Shown here in pieces: positions 1 through 9,282 of a stretch of DNA of 64,000 nt (position 1 is its first letter; each line of letters begins with the position of its first letter). The position numbers and the translations under genes are program-made. Origin of the DNA: Tissierella praeacuta_A (GTDB lineage: Bacteria; Bacillota; Clostridia; Tissierellales; Tissierellaceae); NCBI RefSeq assembly GCF_040396155.1, contig NZ_JBEBOY010000007.1:56367-120366 (forward strand), in the 5' to 3' direction. The notes under the pieces are model-generated. The model searched no databases. It had not been told where the DNA came from and saw only the letters and a program-made list of their open reading frames with translations.

Positions 1-296
1 TCTTCCAGATTATTTAATATTGTCTTCCAAAAATACTTACAATTATCTAGTTTATAATAATCTATCAAACCTCTTTCACCATGATAAATCCCATCAGGTA
101 TTAATACCTGAAAACCTACTGCCGCAAATATTAGCCCTCTAATCCTTTGAGACTCCTTATTTGAACTCCAGCCATGATAAAATATAATAGTTGGTATAGT
201 ACCTTCTGCATCCTTTGGTCTAAATAAAATAGCTGGAATATTTTCTATATATATCTTCTCTTCAATTATATGATTAGAATATAAATAATCTTTCAT
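1..296 (-). CDS. Alpha/beta hydrolase, N-terminal part (cut by window edge)
   Basis: An open frame runs from an ATG at 296 to the left edge without a stop, so only about 98 N-terminal residues are present. The translation contains the beta-strand plus HGW turn (IIFYHGWSSNK) that forms the oxyanion-hole region of prolyl-oligopeptidase or dienelactone-hydrolase type esterases, followed by a second strand FQVLIPDGIYHGERG typical of the same fold. The nucleophile and the rest of the catalytic triad would lie outside the window. The substrate cannot be told. It is not in an obvious operon with the next gene, from which it is separated by about 340 bases. Confidence 0.7.
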   Translation of the reverse strand, partial: MKDYLYSNHIIEEKIYIENIPAILFRPKDAEGTIPTIIFYHGWSSNKESQRIRGLIFAAVGFQVLIPDGIYHGERGLIDYYKLDNCKYFWKTILNNLE

Positions 297-634
297 TTAA
301 TCCTGATTTATAAAACATAGATAATTATCTATCTAAGTTTTTCATCCTATTATATAAATAAGATGGTGGTATTATAGAATTCACTCACTAGAATTACCCC
401 ATCATTAGTAATTCTAATCCCTTTAACCACAAATCAGTTTTCACCTACCTTCCTCTTCTGATTTTATTTATTTCTATCTATTCTACCCATTAATCTATAT
501 CCTTAAATCCTTATTATCTAATATCAATTTTCTATATATAAATTCTTCCAATATAATATCTAATAAATATATATAAAGCCGCCCATAAAAAAAGGACAGC
601 TTCCGCTAATTTCAATTTAAGCAATTCCAATATA
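297..634. other. Intergenic region with one hairpin, no gene seen
   Basis: This AT-rich stretch separates two minus-strand genes. It holds a perfect 9-base inverted repeat (TAGAATTAC at 389-397, GTAATTCTA at 408-416) and a TATAAT-like minus-strand -10 box at 371-376 that could serve the hydrolase gene. No coding frame with a ribosome binding site was seen. Confidence 0.4.
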
Positions 635-1435
635 CTATTTTGAACCTTTTACTTTAACAAAATATCTAATTATAAAACCTATAACTAAGATTATAAAACT
701 GCATCCTATAGCTGGTATAAAAGATTTCTTGGAACTTCCTGTAACATATAGAGCTGTAGGACCATCAGCTCCACCTATTACTTCTATATGAGATGATGAC
801 TTATTTTTCTTATTTACATTATCAGATATATTTGACGATTTATCTGGCATAATATCCTCCTGTTCATTTCCATCGAAAATAACAATCTCATCTTCACCAG
901 CATAAACTGTTACTTTCTGTCCAGCAAATGAAAACTCATTAAGCTCTCCATCACTATTTACAAAGGCTTTAATGGCTGCAGCATCCATCTTAGAACTCAT
1001 ATTTGAATCCTCCGGTAAAACTACTGATAAACTTTCATAATCAAGATTATTCACCTTATATGCTCCCCAAGCAATCTTAAAATCATTTCCCGATTTTTCA
1101 ATTGACATAAGTACATAATCTCCTAAAGAAGGATTGGCTTTCTCATCATTCTCATCATAAAAAAATCCGTACTTAAATGAAGATATAATATTTACTTCAT
1201 CAAGATTTAACTTATTTTTAACAGCTGAACTATTTAAGTCCTTACTACTAATTATACTTTTTTCTACAGAAACCTTTATATTATCTTCATCTATGCTTAT
1301 TATTTCCCCTATTATCAACCCGTCATGATCATTATGCATTAAACGATAAAGTGCATCAGCAGCATAAACGCTGCTATGATGTATTAACACCATAATCAAA
1401 ATTAAAGCTATGCAATACTTTCTAGGAATTCTCAA
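635..1435 (-). CDS. Secreted, C-terminally anchored protein with GGADGPT motif
   Basis: About 266 residues: an N-terminal hydrophobic signal peptide ending near VYAAD, a roughly 180-residue extracellular region, a Ser/Lys/Asn-rich linker, the motif HIEVIGGADGPTALYVTG, and a C-terminal transmembrane helix with a basic tail. The GGADGPT motif is known from the beta subunit of sodium-pumping decarboxylases, but the rest is not that protein. The start is taken as TTG at 1435 because the GGGAG ribosome site lies about eight bases before it and overlaps the upstream GTG (1444). Function unknown; it may be a membrane-linked surface protein in which the motif precedes the anchor. Confidence 0.6.
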   Translation of the reverse strand: MRIPRKYCIALILIMVLIHHSSVYAADALYRLMHNDHDGLIIGEIISIDEDNIKVSVEKSIISSKDLNSSAVKNKLNLDEVNIISSFKYGFFYDENDEKANPSLGDYVLMSIEKSGNDFKIAWGAYKVNNLDYESLSVVLPEDSNMSSKMDAAAIKAFVNSDGELNEFSFAGQKVTVYAGEDEIVIFDGNEQEDIMPDKSSNISDNVNKKNKSSSHIEVIGGADGPTALYVTGSSKKSFIPAIGCSFIILVIGFIIRYFVKVKGSK

Positions 1436-1653
1436 ATATATCACTCCCTATGAAATTATATTATACTTTATCACTATACTACTGACATTGTCATTCTACT
1501 TTTACTTTCTTCTTTCCATTGTTTCAATTATATACTAAACCAAATTGATTAATCAAGATATAATAAACTTAATTAACAAAATCTATTATCTTTTCATCTT
1601 CTTAAAGAAAGCAGATGGATAATTAATATTGTTAAAATTGCCTATATAATAAA

Positions 1654-1690
1654 ATAAAAGAAACATCTCATTACTAGATATTTCTTTTAT
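1654..1690 (-). terminator. Terminator of the nucleoside operon
   Basis: A 15-base stem (ATAAAAGAAACATCT / AGATATTTCTTTTAT, one G-U pair) with a 7-base loop lies just after the nucleoside phosphorylase stop codon and is followed on the minus strand by a T-rich run. Confidence 0.65.
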
Positions 1691-1701
1691 TAAAATTTCA
1701 T

Positions 1702-2439
1702 TTATCTTTGTTCATAAATCTTTCTTAAGGATTCTAATGCTAAAATAATTTCCCTTCTTTCTCCTTCTACTGTGCCTACACTTTCCATAGCATAATCTAC
1801 TATGCCTTTTTTTGTATCCGATTTATACTCCACAACATTATTTAATATACTGGCAGTTTTTACTTTTCTAATTTGCCCCACTACAAATAAGGATGCTGTT
1901 TCCATGTCTGATGCAAGTATATTTTTTTTATTCCATTTTTCCATTATTTCATCTTCTTCATCAATATAGAATGAATCATGGGATCTAATTACACCACAAT
2001 GATATCTATACTTCAATTCCTCACATGTATCCATAATTAAATTTGTAAATCTAATATCTGATACTGCAGGATAATTTGATGAAACATACATATTAGTAGT
2101 TCCATCCTCCCTTACAGCTGCTGAGCAGATAACCAAATCTCCTAATCTAATATTAGGTTGAACTGCTCCCGCTGAACCAATTCTAATGAGATATTTTGCT
2201 CCACAAGATATTAATTCCTCTATGGCAATTGCAGCAGATGCTCCTCCTATTCCAGTAGAAGTAACTGTTATAGGTACACCTTTATAATATCCTTTTATAG
2301 TTCTAAATTCTCTATTATATGCTATTTCCTCATAGGAATCTAAAAATTCTCCTACTCTCAATACCCTTGCTGGATCTCCAGGAAGTATTACATATTCTGA
2401 TATATCTTTTTCTTCACATAATATATGAGGTTGTCTCAT
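1702..2439 (-). CDS. Purine-nucleoside/uridine phosphorylase family protein
   Basis: A 245-residue cytoplasmic enzyme of the hexameric PNP/UDP phosphorylase family, the usual length. It should split a nucleoside with phosphate into base and (deoxy)ribose-1-phosphate. Visible family features are the phosphate-binding ILPGDPARV near residue 20, TSTGIGGASAAIAIEEL near 60, the LIRIGSAGAVQP strand near 85, and SDMETASLF near 178, where the Met-Glu binds ribose. The ATG has AAGAAGGTGATACA before it and overlaps the end of the preceding gene by four bases. As the last gene of the nucleoside import operon, it supplies bases to the purine pathway. DeoD versus Udp specificity is not resolved by eye. 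Confidence 0.85.
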   Translation of the reverse strand: MRQPHILCEEKDISEYVILPGDPARVLRVGEFLDSYEEIAYNREFRTIKGYYKGVPITVTSTGIGGASAAIAIEELISCGAKYLIRIGSAGAVQPNIRLGDLVICSAAVREDGTTNMYVSSNYPAVSDIRFTNLIMDTCEELKYRYHCGVIRSHDSFYIDEEDEIMEKWNKKNILASDMETASLFVVGQIRKVKTASILNNVVEYKSDTKKGIVDYAMESVGTVEGERREIILALESLRKIYEQR

Positions 2440-3782
2440 TGTATCACCTTCTTATATTTTGATTGCAATAAAGCTTCTAATATTGTTTCTGTTAATGTAG
2501 GATGAATGACTAAGTTAGACAGTATTTCATCTACTGTTTTCCCTTCCTTTATTAAATATCCCATTAGTCCAATATGCTCAGATACATTTTCCCCTATCAT
2601 CCATATGCCTAAAATCTTATTGTCTTCACCTATTATGACCTTTACAAAACCTTCTTCTATGTTCTTTGCCCATCCTCTCCAGCTATCTTTAAACATAGAG
2701 ATTCCTAATTTATATGGAATATTATCTCTCCTTAGTTCCCATTCCTGATTACCTACTCCAGCCATTTCTGGTAATGTAAATACTGCTCTAGGTAGGATTT
2801 CATATGATATATCTATTGGTATATCTTTTAATATATAATCTGCCACCTGTACCCCCTGCTGAATAGCCACATGAGCCATACCTAAAATCCCATTAATATC
2901 TCCTATGGCAAAAACATTTTCTTCATCAGTTAATAAGTTTTCATTAACTATAATTCTGTCTTTACTTATTTTAATTTTAGTGTTTTCAATTCCCTTTGGA
3001 AAATTTGGAACTCTCATTAAGGTAACTAAAGCCTTTTCACCTGAAACAAATCCTTCATCATCAAGTAGTATTTTAACACCATAATTATCTATTTCCGCAC
3101 TTTTAGCCCCTACACCTTTTATTATCTTTACGCCTTTTCTTTTGAGATACTCCTCTATAGGAAGGACTAAATCTTCATCATTTCCAATTAAAATATTGTT
3201 TTCTTTCTCTATAAGAGTAACTTCTATACCCATTTCCGCATATAAAGCTGCAAATTCTACACCTTCTACATTTCCACCTAAAATTACTATACTTTTAGGC
3301 ATATTACTTAAATCTATAGCTTCCCTATGAGTAATTATATTTACTCCGTCAATTGGAATATCCTTTATACTAGCTGGTCTAGTCCCTGTTGCAATAATAA
3401 AATACTCAGCTTCTATTATCTTATCCGTTAATTTAAATCTCTTAGAATCTATAAACTCACCATTTGCCCAATATATATCTATATTATCCTTTAGTAAATT
3501 ATCATTCATTTTCTTTTCTAATTTTTTTAAATCGTCATTCCATTTTGTTACTAGATTTTTTCTAATTTCCTTTATCTGAGTATAATTATCTTTCTTTATA
3601 CCTTTAAATGAATCTAAAATCTTCTTTACTGGCAATGCACCCCATCTTAATGCAGTACCTCCTAATTTATCCTTCTCTATTAAGGCTACAGACTTTCCTC
3701 CTCTTTTTAAAGCCCTAGCACTGTAATATCCTCCTACTCCTCCACCTATGACTACTACATCATATTTTTTAACCCTCAACAT
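2436..3782 (-). CDS. Dihydrolipoamide dehydrogenase-like flavoprotein without redox cysteines
   Basis: About 448 residues with the two-dinucleotide-domain fold: FAD site VVIGGGVGGYYSARALKRG at the N-terminus, NAD site VILGGNVEGVEFAALYAEMG near 175, second FAD motif ENVFAIGDINGI near 290, and the dimer-interface HPTLTE near the C-terminus. The usual active-site CxxxxC is replaced by GGTALRWGALPVK, so both cysteines are alanines, whereas the partner His-Glu is kept. It cannot work as a normal disulfide reductase. The upstream GTG at 3791 is too close to AAAGG, so ATG 3782 is preferred. It lies in the nucleoside operon between a permease and a phosphorylase. Its reaction is unknown. Confidence 0.8.
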   Translation of the reverse strand: MLRVKKYDVVVIGGGVGGYYSARALKRGGKSVALIEKDKLGGTALRWGALPVKKILDSFKGIKKDNYTQIKEIRKNLVTKWNDDLKKLEKKMNDNLLKDNIDIYWANGEFIDSKRFKLTDKIIEAEYFIIATGTRPASIKDIPIDGVNIITHREAIDLSNMPKSIVILGGNVEGVEFAALYAEMGIEVTLIEKENNILIGNDEDLVLPIEEYLKRKGVKIIKGVGAKSAEIDNYGVKILLDDEGFVSGEKALVTLMRVPNFPKGIENTKIKISKDRIIVNENLLTDEENVFAIGDINGILGMAHVAIQQGVQVADYILKDIPIDISYEILPRAVFTLPEMAGVGNQEWELRRDNIPYKLGISMFKDSWRGWAKNIEEGFVKVIIGEDNKILGIWMIGENVSEHIGLMGYLIKEGKTVDEILSNLVIHPTLTETILEALLQSKYKKVIQ

Positions 3783-4707
3783 TGTTTGCACTACCTTTAT
3801 TCTTCTTAGACATCTGTCTTTTAGTTACAATAATTAATGCAAATATAGTTGCTAAATAGGGAATCATTTGAGTAAATTGAGAAGGAATTCCCACAACTTG
3901 TAATCTACCGCCTAAGGCATCAAAGAATCCAAATAATAAAGCTGCAACAAAAGTACCTATAGGATTAGCCTTACCAAATATTATTGCTGCTAAGGCAATA
4001 AATCCTCTATTGGCACTCATATTTTCCGTAAATAAAGTTAAATATCCTAAGGAGAGATGGACTCCAGCCAATCCACATAATATTCCACAAGCCATTGAGC
4101 TAATATATTTCATTTTTCTTGGACTAACTCCTGCTGTTTCTAAAGCATCTGGATACTCACCAGAAGCGCGAAGCCAAATTCCCTGTGGCGTTTTATATAA
4201 ATATATATATATCAATATTACTAAAATCCAACTAATATAAATAAATATTGTATGATTATTAAATATAGTATTTAAAAAAGGAATCTTATCTAATATTGGA
4301 AAACTAAGTCTTGGTAAAGGTATTATATCTGGTGAAGAAAAGGCTCCTTTAACTCCAAATATACTTCTAAGCAAAAATACTGTTACTCCTCCTGCAAAAA
4401 TGTTTATAGCTATACCTATTACGAATTCATCTGATTTTAAATCTATAACAAATAGAGCAAATAATAAACCTACTAATAACCCAATAAAAACTGCAAAAAT
4501 CACGCCCGCAAGTGAACTTCCAAAGAAATAACTCCCTACTACTCCAAAGAATGCCCCTAAAAGGATCATTCCTTCCATGCCTATATTGAGTATTCCTGCC
4601 TGTTGAGTAAGTAATCCACCCAATGCAGCCAATATAAGAGGTGTAGCAGTTCTTATAGTATGTTGTATCAATGCTAAATTAAAAATTTCACTAAACATTT
4701 TTCTCAC
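3769..4707 (-). CDS. nupQ: Nucleoside ABC transporter permease (second subunit)
   Basis: A 312-residue integral membrane protein of the BPD_transp_2 family, with about nine hydrophobic segments. The stretch QAGILNIGMEGMILLGAFFG near residue 35 is diagnostic of the shorter permease of BMP-type nucleoside importers (B. subtilis NupQ/YufQ, RnsD-like). The C-terminal tail is basic. It overlaps both neighbours by a few bases, fitting translational coupling. With the 363-residue permease it should form the membrane channel of the importer. The gene symbol is by analogy. Confidence 0.85.
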   Translation of the reverse strand: MRKMFSEIFNLALIQHTIRTATPLILAALGGLLTQQAGILNIGMEGMILLGAFFGVVGSYFFGSSLAGVIFAVFIGLLVGLLFALFVIDLKSDEFVIGIAINIFAGGVTVFLLRSIFGVKGAFSSPDIIPLPRLSFPILDKIPFLNTIFNNHTIFIYISWILVILIYIYLYKTPQGIWLRASGEYPDALETAGVSPRKMKYISSMACGILCGLAGVHLSLGYLTLFTENMSANRGFIALAAIIFGKANPIGTFVAALLFGFFDALGGRLQVVGIPSQFTQMIPYLATIFALIIVTKRQMSKKNKGSANNVEG

Positions 4708-5782
4708 CTACTCTTCCTTGAGCAACTTTTTTTAATCTCCAATTCTTATAAATATTTTTAAATCCTGGTCCTCCAGCAATAAATAAAATTATTATTGACT
4801 GAATAACTGATACTAACTCTGATGGTATGCCAGTAGCATTTTCCATAGAAATAGAACCTGTTTTTAAAGCCCCAAAGAATATTGACATAAATAATACTCC
4901 TATAGGATTGTTTCTTACTATTAAGGCTATTAGCATACCATCAAATGCATAGCCTGGAGATAAATGTTGTAAAAATCTATAATGAACTCCTATAACTTCA
5001 AATACTCCTGCAATACCACATAATGCTCCAGATATTACCATGGCTATTACCATTTGCTTTTTATCTTTTATTCCTCCATATCTTCCGAATAAAGGATTTT
5101 GTCCAACCATCTTACAATCATATCCAAATGATGTTTTCTCCATTAAATAATATATAAATATGGCAATAATCCCCATATAAAATATACTTGTATTTAATGT
5201 AGATAATCTTACTAATCGGGAAAATTGAAATTGTTCTGCTATAATTTCTGTTCCTCCCATCTTTCCCTGAGCTGCAGCAAAAGGATAGTTAACCAAATAT
5301 CCGGTAAATAATGTAGCTACTGTATTTAGCATTATTGTAGTTATAACTTCGTCTACATTATACTTCACTTTAAGTAAGGCAGGAAAAAAAGCATAAATTC
5401 CTCCTGCAATGGCTCCTGCAATGATTGCCAAGATTATACCAATAAAACCCGGAAGACTAGTAAAGGTTATACCAACATAAGCTGCTGCAAAAGCACCTAA
5501 ATAAAGCTGCCCCTCACCACCAATATTTGATATTCCTGACCTAAAGGATATGGCAGTTGCTAATCCTGTTAATACTAATGGAACCGTTTTGGCAAGAGTT
5601 GTAGCTACATTATATTTGGAGCCAAATCCTCCCTTTATTAATGCACCATATCCTACTAAAGGACTTCTCCCATTTGCCATCATAATCAAAGCACCTATTA
5701 ATAATGAAGCAAATATAGATATAAAAAGTGAAGTTAGATATTCTAAATTTCTTTTTCCAAATATTTTTTTCATCTTATACAC
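4691..5782 (-). CDS. nupP: Nucleoside ABC transporter permease (first subunit)
   Basis: A 363-residue membrane protein of the BPD_transp_2 family; the motif FRSGISNIGGEGQLYLGAFAA near residue 80 and LSPGYAFDGMLIALIVRNNP near 275 match the longer permease of nucleoside importers (NupP/YufP, RnsC-like). It overlaps the ATPase gene upstream by eight bases and the next permease by 17, so the three are one translational unit. Its partners are the adjacent ATPase, second permease and BMP lipoprotein. Confidence 0.85.
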   Translation of the reverse strand: MYKMKKIFGKRNLEYLTSLFISIFASLLIGALIMMANGRSPLVGYGALIKGGFGSKYNVATTLAKTVPLVLTGLATAISFRSGISNIGGEGQLYLGAFAAAYVGITFTSLPGFIGIILAIIAGAIAGGIYAFFPALLKVKYNVDEVITTIMLNTVATLFTGYLVNYPFAAAQGKMGGTEIIAEQFQFSRLVRLSTLNTSIFYMGIIAIFIYYLMEKTSFGYDCKMVGQNPLFGRYGGIKDKKQMVIAMVISGALCGIAGVFEVIGVHYRFLQHLSPGYAFDGMLIALIVRNNPIGVLFMSIFFGALKTGSISMENATGIPSELVSVIQSIIILFIAGGPGFKNIYKNWRLKKVAQGRVGEKNV

Positions 5783-7316
5783 CTTCTCCCGAGCTACTCA
5801 TATTTTTTCCAGTCATATAAAGTCCTATTTCTTGTTTTGATATATCTCCTTCATTAAATTCACCAGTAATACTGCCTTCGTAAATAGTCATTATCCTATC
5901 TGATAATCTAAATATTTCATCTAGCTCTGCGGAAATCAATAGAATAGCACAACCTTCATTTCTCTTTTCAATTATTTGATTGTGAATAAATTCAATTGCC
6001 CCTATATCTACTCCTCTAGTAGGCTGAGATATAATTAATATAGGAGTATTAAAAGTAAATTCCCTAGCAATAATCATTTTCTGCATATTTCCCCCAGATA
6101 GATTTCCCGCAAGAACTTCCTCTGAAGGTGTTCTTATATCAAACCTATTTATAAGTTCTTTACTATTTTCTTTAATCTTAGATTTATTTAATTGTATTCC
6201 TTTAGCTGCATAAGGCTTTTTATGCTGAGAACCCATAAGAATATTTTCGGAAATAGTGGCATCTTTGGATAATCCCATTGCTAATCTATCTTCAGGCACA
6301 TGTGCAATCCCTAATTTTCTAATATCCCTTGGAGATTTATTAGAGGATTCAACTTCATTTATATAAAATTCTCCATTCTCTTTCTCCCTAAGTCCAGTTA
6401 ATACTTCAACTAATTCAGATTGCCCATTTCCTTCTATTCCAGCTATACCAAGAATTTCACCAGATTTCAAACTAAAGCTAATATTCTTTATAGCTAAAAG
6501 TCCTCTATTATTTTGGGCACTTAAATTTTTTACTACTAATACTTCTTTCTTTTCAGTATTTTTCCTATTTAATTTATCGAATAAAACTTCCCTGCCTACC
6601 ATCATCTCTGCTAATATATGCTCATTTGCATCCTTAGTATCTAAAGTTCCTATCATCTTTCCTTGACGCATGACACTTACCCTATCTGATATTGATAAAA
6701 CCTCTTGAAGTTTATGAGTGATGATTATTATTGTCTTGCCTAATTCATCTACTAGTTTTCTTATAACCTTAAATAGCTCATCTGTTTCCTGAGGTGTTAA
6801 AACTGCTGTCGGTTCATCTAGTATTAATATATCTGCGCCTTTATAAAGTGCCTTCAATATCTCGACTCTCTGCTGAATTCCTACAGATAACGCCTCTACC
6901 CTCAACATTGGATTTACCATTAATCCATAAGTATTTGATAATTCTCTTGTAACTTCAATGGCTTTTTTCCTATTTACAAATATTCTTTTTTTCCTAGGTT
7001 CCGTACCTAATACTATATTTTCTGCCACAGTGAAAGATGGTAATAACATAAAATGCTGATGCACCATCCCAATTCCTAACTCTATTGCATCTAAGGGACT
7101 CGTCAATTTTACAGATTTACCCTTGAAATAAATTTCTCCTGTAGTAGGCTGGTGAAGTCCATATAATATGTTCATTAATGTAGACTTTCCGGCACCATTT
7201 TCTCCAATAATTGCGTGAATTTCTCCTTTTCTTATATCGAGGTTTATATTATCATTAGCTAATACTCCAGGAAATCGCTTCGATACATTTTTCAATTCTA
7301 AAAGTTTCTCATCCAC
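5775..7316 (-). CDS. nupO: Nucleoside ABC transporter ATP-binding protein (double NBD)
   Basis: A 513-residue fused pair of ATPase domains, as in sugar and nucleoside importers. The first domain has Walker A GENGAGKS near residue 40, signature LSVGIQQRVEILKAL and Walker B ILILDEPTAVL; the second has a degenerate Walker A GIEGNGQSE near 296, signature LSGGNMQKMI and ILIISQPTRGVD in place of a canonical Walker B, which is typical of this class (NupO/YufO). It powers uptake through the two permeases encoded downstream. A hairpin separates it from the binding-protein gene. Confidence 0.9.
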   Translation of the reverse strand: MDEKLLELKNVSKRFPGVLANDNINLDIRKGEIHAIIGENGAGKSTLMNILYGLHQPTTGEIYFKGKSVKLTSPLDAIELGIGMVHQHFMLLPSFTVAENIVLGTEPRKKRIFVNRKKAIEVTRELSNTYGLMVNPMLRVEALSVGIQQRVEILKALYKGADILILDEPTAVLTPQETDELFKVIRKLVDELGKTIIIITHKLQEVLSISDRVSVMRQGKMIGTLDTKDANEHILAEMMVGREVLFDKLNRKNTEKKEVLVVKNLSAQNNRGLLAIKNISFSLKSGEILGIAGIEGNGQSELVEVLTGLREKENGEFYINEVESSNKSPRDIRKLGIAHVPEDRLAMGLSKDATISENILMGSQHKKPYAAKGIQLNKSKIKENSKELINRFDIRTPSEEVLAGNLSGGNMQKMIIAREFTFNTPILIISQPTRGVDIGAIEFIHNQIIEKRNEGCAILLISAELDEIFRLSDRIMTIYEGSITGEFNEGDISKQEIGLYMTGKNMSSSGEGV

Positions 7317-7353
7317 TTAAATTCTCACCTCTTTATCCTATATTTTATTGTAA

Positions 7354-7383
7354 AATGGAGAAGTAGATAACTACTCCTCCATT
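7354..7383 (-). terminator. Intercistronic hairpin after binding-protein gene
   Basis: A 13-base stem (AATGGAGAAGTAG / CTACTCCTCCATT, one G-U pair, four-base loop) followed by TTTTAC on the minus strand lies between the BMP lipoprotein and the ATPase genes. Such leaky hairpins commonly keep binding-protein mRNA more abundant than that of the membrane components. Confidence 0.55.
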
Positions 7384-7406
7384 GAATATTACTTACCTAT
7401 TTGTCC

Positions 7407-8489
7407 TTAATTGTTAGTTTCATAATTTAATTTCTTAACAGGTACTTCTATTTCTCCACTGATGATTTTTGCTTTAATATCTTCAAGTTTTGCCTTCATT
7501 TCATCTGTTACAAATTGAGGCATATCATCTGTACCATATCCGATTCCTACACCATCTTCAGGTAAACCATAATAAACTACCATACCTTTTTTAACATTAC
7601 CATTTTGTATGTTTTCTATAGTCTCATAAATGGATTTCCCTACTTTCTTAATCATGGAAGCCATTATAACATCAGGGTTTATATGGCGTTGGTCAGTATC
7701 TACACCTATGGCATACTTACCCATTTCTTCAGCAGCTTCAAATACACCTTCTCCTGTTTTTCCTGCTGCTTGGAATACAATATCTGCTCCTTTTCCATAA
7801 AGAATTGTTGCGTATTCTTTACCTTTTGCTGGGTCTTCAAAGTCTTCAGCAAATACAGTTTCCACTGTGATTTCAGGATCAATATATTTTGCTCCTGCCT
7901 CATATCCGACTTGGAAGTTTCTGATTACAGGAATATCCCTTCCTCCAACCATACCTATGAATTTACCATCATCTATGCCTTCTATAGATGTTTCAGTTGT
8001 AAGCATAGCAGCTAAAGCACCTGCTAAAAATGCTCCTTCATTTTCTGCATAAGATATAGTAATTAGATTGTTAATTCCTCCAATTTCATTATCTACATAG
8101 ATATATGAAACTTCCGGAAATTCCTTTGCTATCTCTTGTACAACATCATAAAACTCAACTCCAACAACAGCTACTATTGAACCGTATTGAGAAGCTTGTA
8201 CTAACTGGTCGTTAAATAAAGATGAATCATTTCTACATTCATACACTTTGTATTCAATGCCTAAATCATTTTTAGCTTGTTCTACACCTTCAAAAGATGA
8301 ATCGTAGAATGAACGGTCACCTAGTCCACCTGCTAATACTAACCCTACCTTTGTTGCTTCACTACTATCTGATGAATCATTAGTAGCTGGCACATCACTT
8401 GAAGATGGTGCATCAGTTTTCTTGCATCCAAGTAATGATGCTGACACCATTAACATTAGTGATAGTAAAATTATAAGTTTCTTTTTCAA
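7407..8489 (-). CDS. nupN: BMP family nucleoside-binding lipoprotein
   Basis: A 360-residue precursor with a lipoprotein signal peptide and lipobox SASLLGC near residue 22, then a Ser/Asp/Thr-rich linker. The mature part matches the BMP/Med/TmpC purine-nucleoside-binding family: VGLVLAGGLGDRSFYDSSFEG, ADIVFQAAGKTGEGVFEAAEE and AIGVDTDQRHINPD. It should capture nucleosides outside the membrane for the NupOPQ transporter encoded next. The ribosome binding site AGGGGGGAG precedes the ATG. The ligand, probably guanosine, inosine or adenosine, is inferred from family and from the operon's phosphorylase. Confidence 0.88.
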   Translation of the reverse strand: MKKKLIILLSLMLMVSASLLGCKKTDAPSSSDVPATNDSSDSSEATKVGLVLAGGLGDRSFYDSSFEGVEQAKNDLGIEYKVYECRNDSSLFNDQLVQASQYGSIVAVVGVEFYDVVQEIAKEFPEVSYIYVDNEIGGINNLITISYAENEGAFLAGALAAMLTTETSIEGIDDGKFIGMVGGRDIPVIRNFQVGYEAGAKYIDPEITVETVFAEDFEDPAKGKEYATILYGKGADIVFQAAGKTGEGVFEAAEEMGKYAIGVDTDQRHINPDVIMASMIKKVGKSIYETIENIQNGNVKKGMVVYYGLPEDGVGIGYGTDDMPQFVTDEMKAKLEDIKAKIISGEIEVPVKKLNYETNN

Positions 8490-8518
8490 AGGAAACTCCC
8501 CCCTATTATTTATTACAT

Positions 8519-8540
8519 AAAATCGATTTCTCTCGATTTT
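8519..8540 (-). terminator. Hairpin between regulator and transporter genes
   Basis: A perfect 8-base inverted repeat AAAATCGA / TCGATTTT with a 6-base loop lies just downstream of the Crp/Fnr gene. Only a short T run follows on the minus strand, so it may be a weak terminator, a processing site or an operator. Confidence 0.4.
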
Positions 8541-8550
8541 ATTGACATAA

Positions 8551-9246
8551 TTATTCTTTTCGACTTAAGATTTCTTCCTTCCTAAGTCCTTCCATATCAA
8601 TAATATTAATCGAATTATTGGATACCTCTATGATATCCTTTTCCTTTAACTGCTGAAGTACTCTGTTTATGCTTCTAGATGTAACTGCAAACTGCTCACT
8701 TAACTGCTCCTTATTTATTTCTATTTCTATGCCAATACTTGATTTAACTCCTGAATCTAATCTATATAAAAGATAGTTACATATTCTGTATTTTAAAGAA
8801 TACAAGGTGTTCTCACCTGCTAATTTTGACAGTTTATAAAAACTATCACATAATGTTTTTGTTATATGTAAAGAAAAACACCTGTCCTTATCAATCCATT
8901 TAAAGAAATTTTCCCTTCCTATACGGATTACTTGGGTATCTGTTAAAGCCTCAATAGAACAAATATATGGTTTGTTATCAAATATTTCTAGCTCTCCAAA
9001 ATAATCACCATTTTTATATATGGCTTGAGAATACTTTTTCCCATTTTCTGCTGTCAAAAATATATTTGCATATCCTTTGACTATGATGGAAAAGTATTCA
9101 TATTTCATGTCTTGATGACAAATCGTTTGTCCTTTAAAATATTCTTTGAATTCCCATTTTTTCAAGATATCATAGGGACAATCCCTTAATATCCTTTTTA
9201 TTGCTTTGTTGGACTCAATAATTTCAATTATACGCAAAACTCCCAC
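8551..9246 (-). CDS. Crp/Fnr family transcriptional regulator
   Basis: A 231-residue protein with an N-terminal cyclic-nucleotide-binding-like beta barrel (IVKGYANIFLTAENGKKYSQ, GDYFGELEIFDNKPYICSIE near residues 55-100), a dimerisation helix, and a C-terminal winged helix HTH_CRP (NKEQLSEQFAVTSRSINRVL near 180). No N-terminal four-cysteine cluster of an Fnr iron-sulfur sensor is seen, so the signal is unknown. It is the first gene of the nucleoside import cluster, separated from the BMP gene by a short hairpin, and probably controls that operon. The palindrome AGGACATATGTCCT upstream could be its operator. Confidence 0.85.
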   Translation of the reverse strand: MGVLRIIEIIESNKAIKRILRDCPYDILKKWEFKEYFKGQTICHQDMKYEYFSIIVKGYANIFLTAENGKKYSQAIYKNGDYFGELEIFDNKPYICSIEALTDTQVIRIGRENFFKWIDKDRCFSLHITKTLCDSFYKLSKLAGENTLYSLKYRICNYLLYRLDSGVKSSIGIEIEINKEQLSEQFAVTSRSINRVLQQLKEKDIIEVSNNSINIIDMEGLRKEEILSRKE

Positions 9247-9282
9247 TCCTTAAAGTATATAATAAAATTGATACTCTAATGA

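Noticed and set aside
7605..8015. Plus-strand open frame of 136 codons opposite the BMP lipoprotein gene
   Set aside because: It has no ribosome site, an odd Cys/Phe-rich composition and lies fully inside a well-supported gene.
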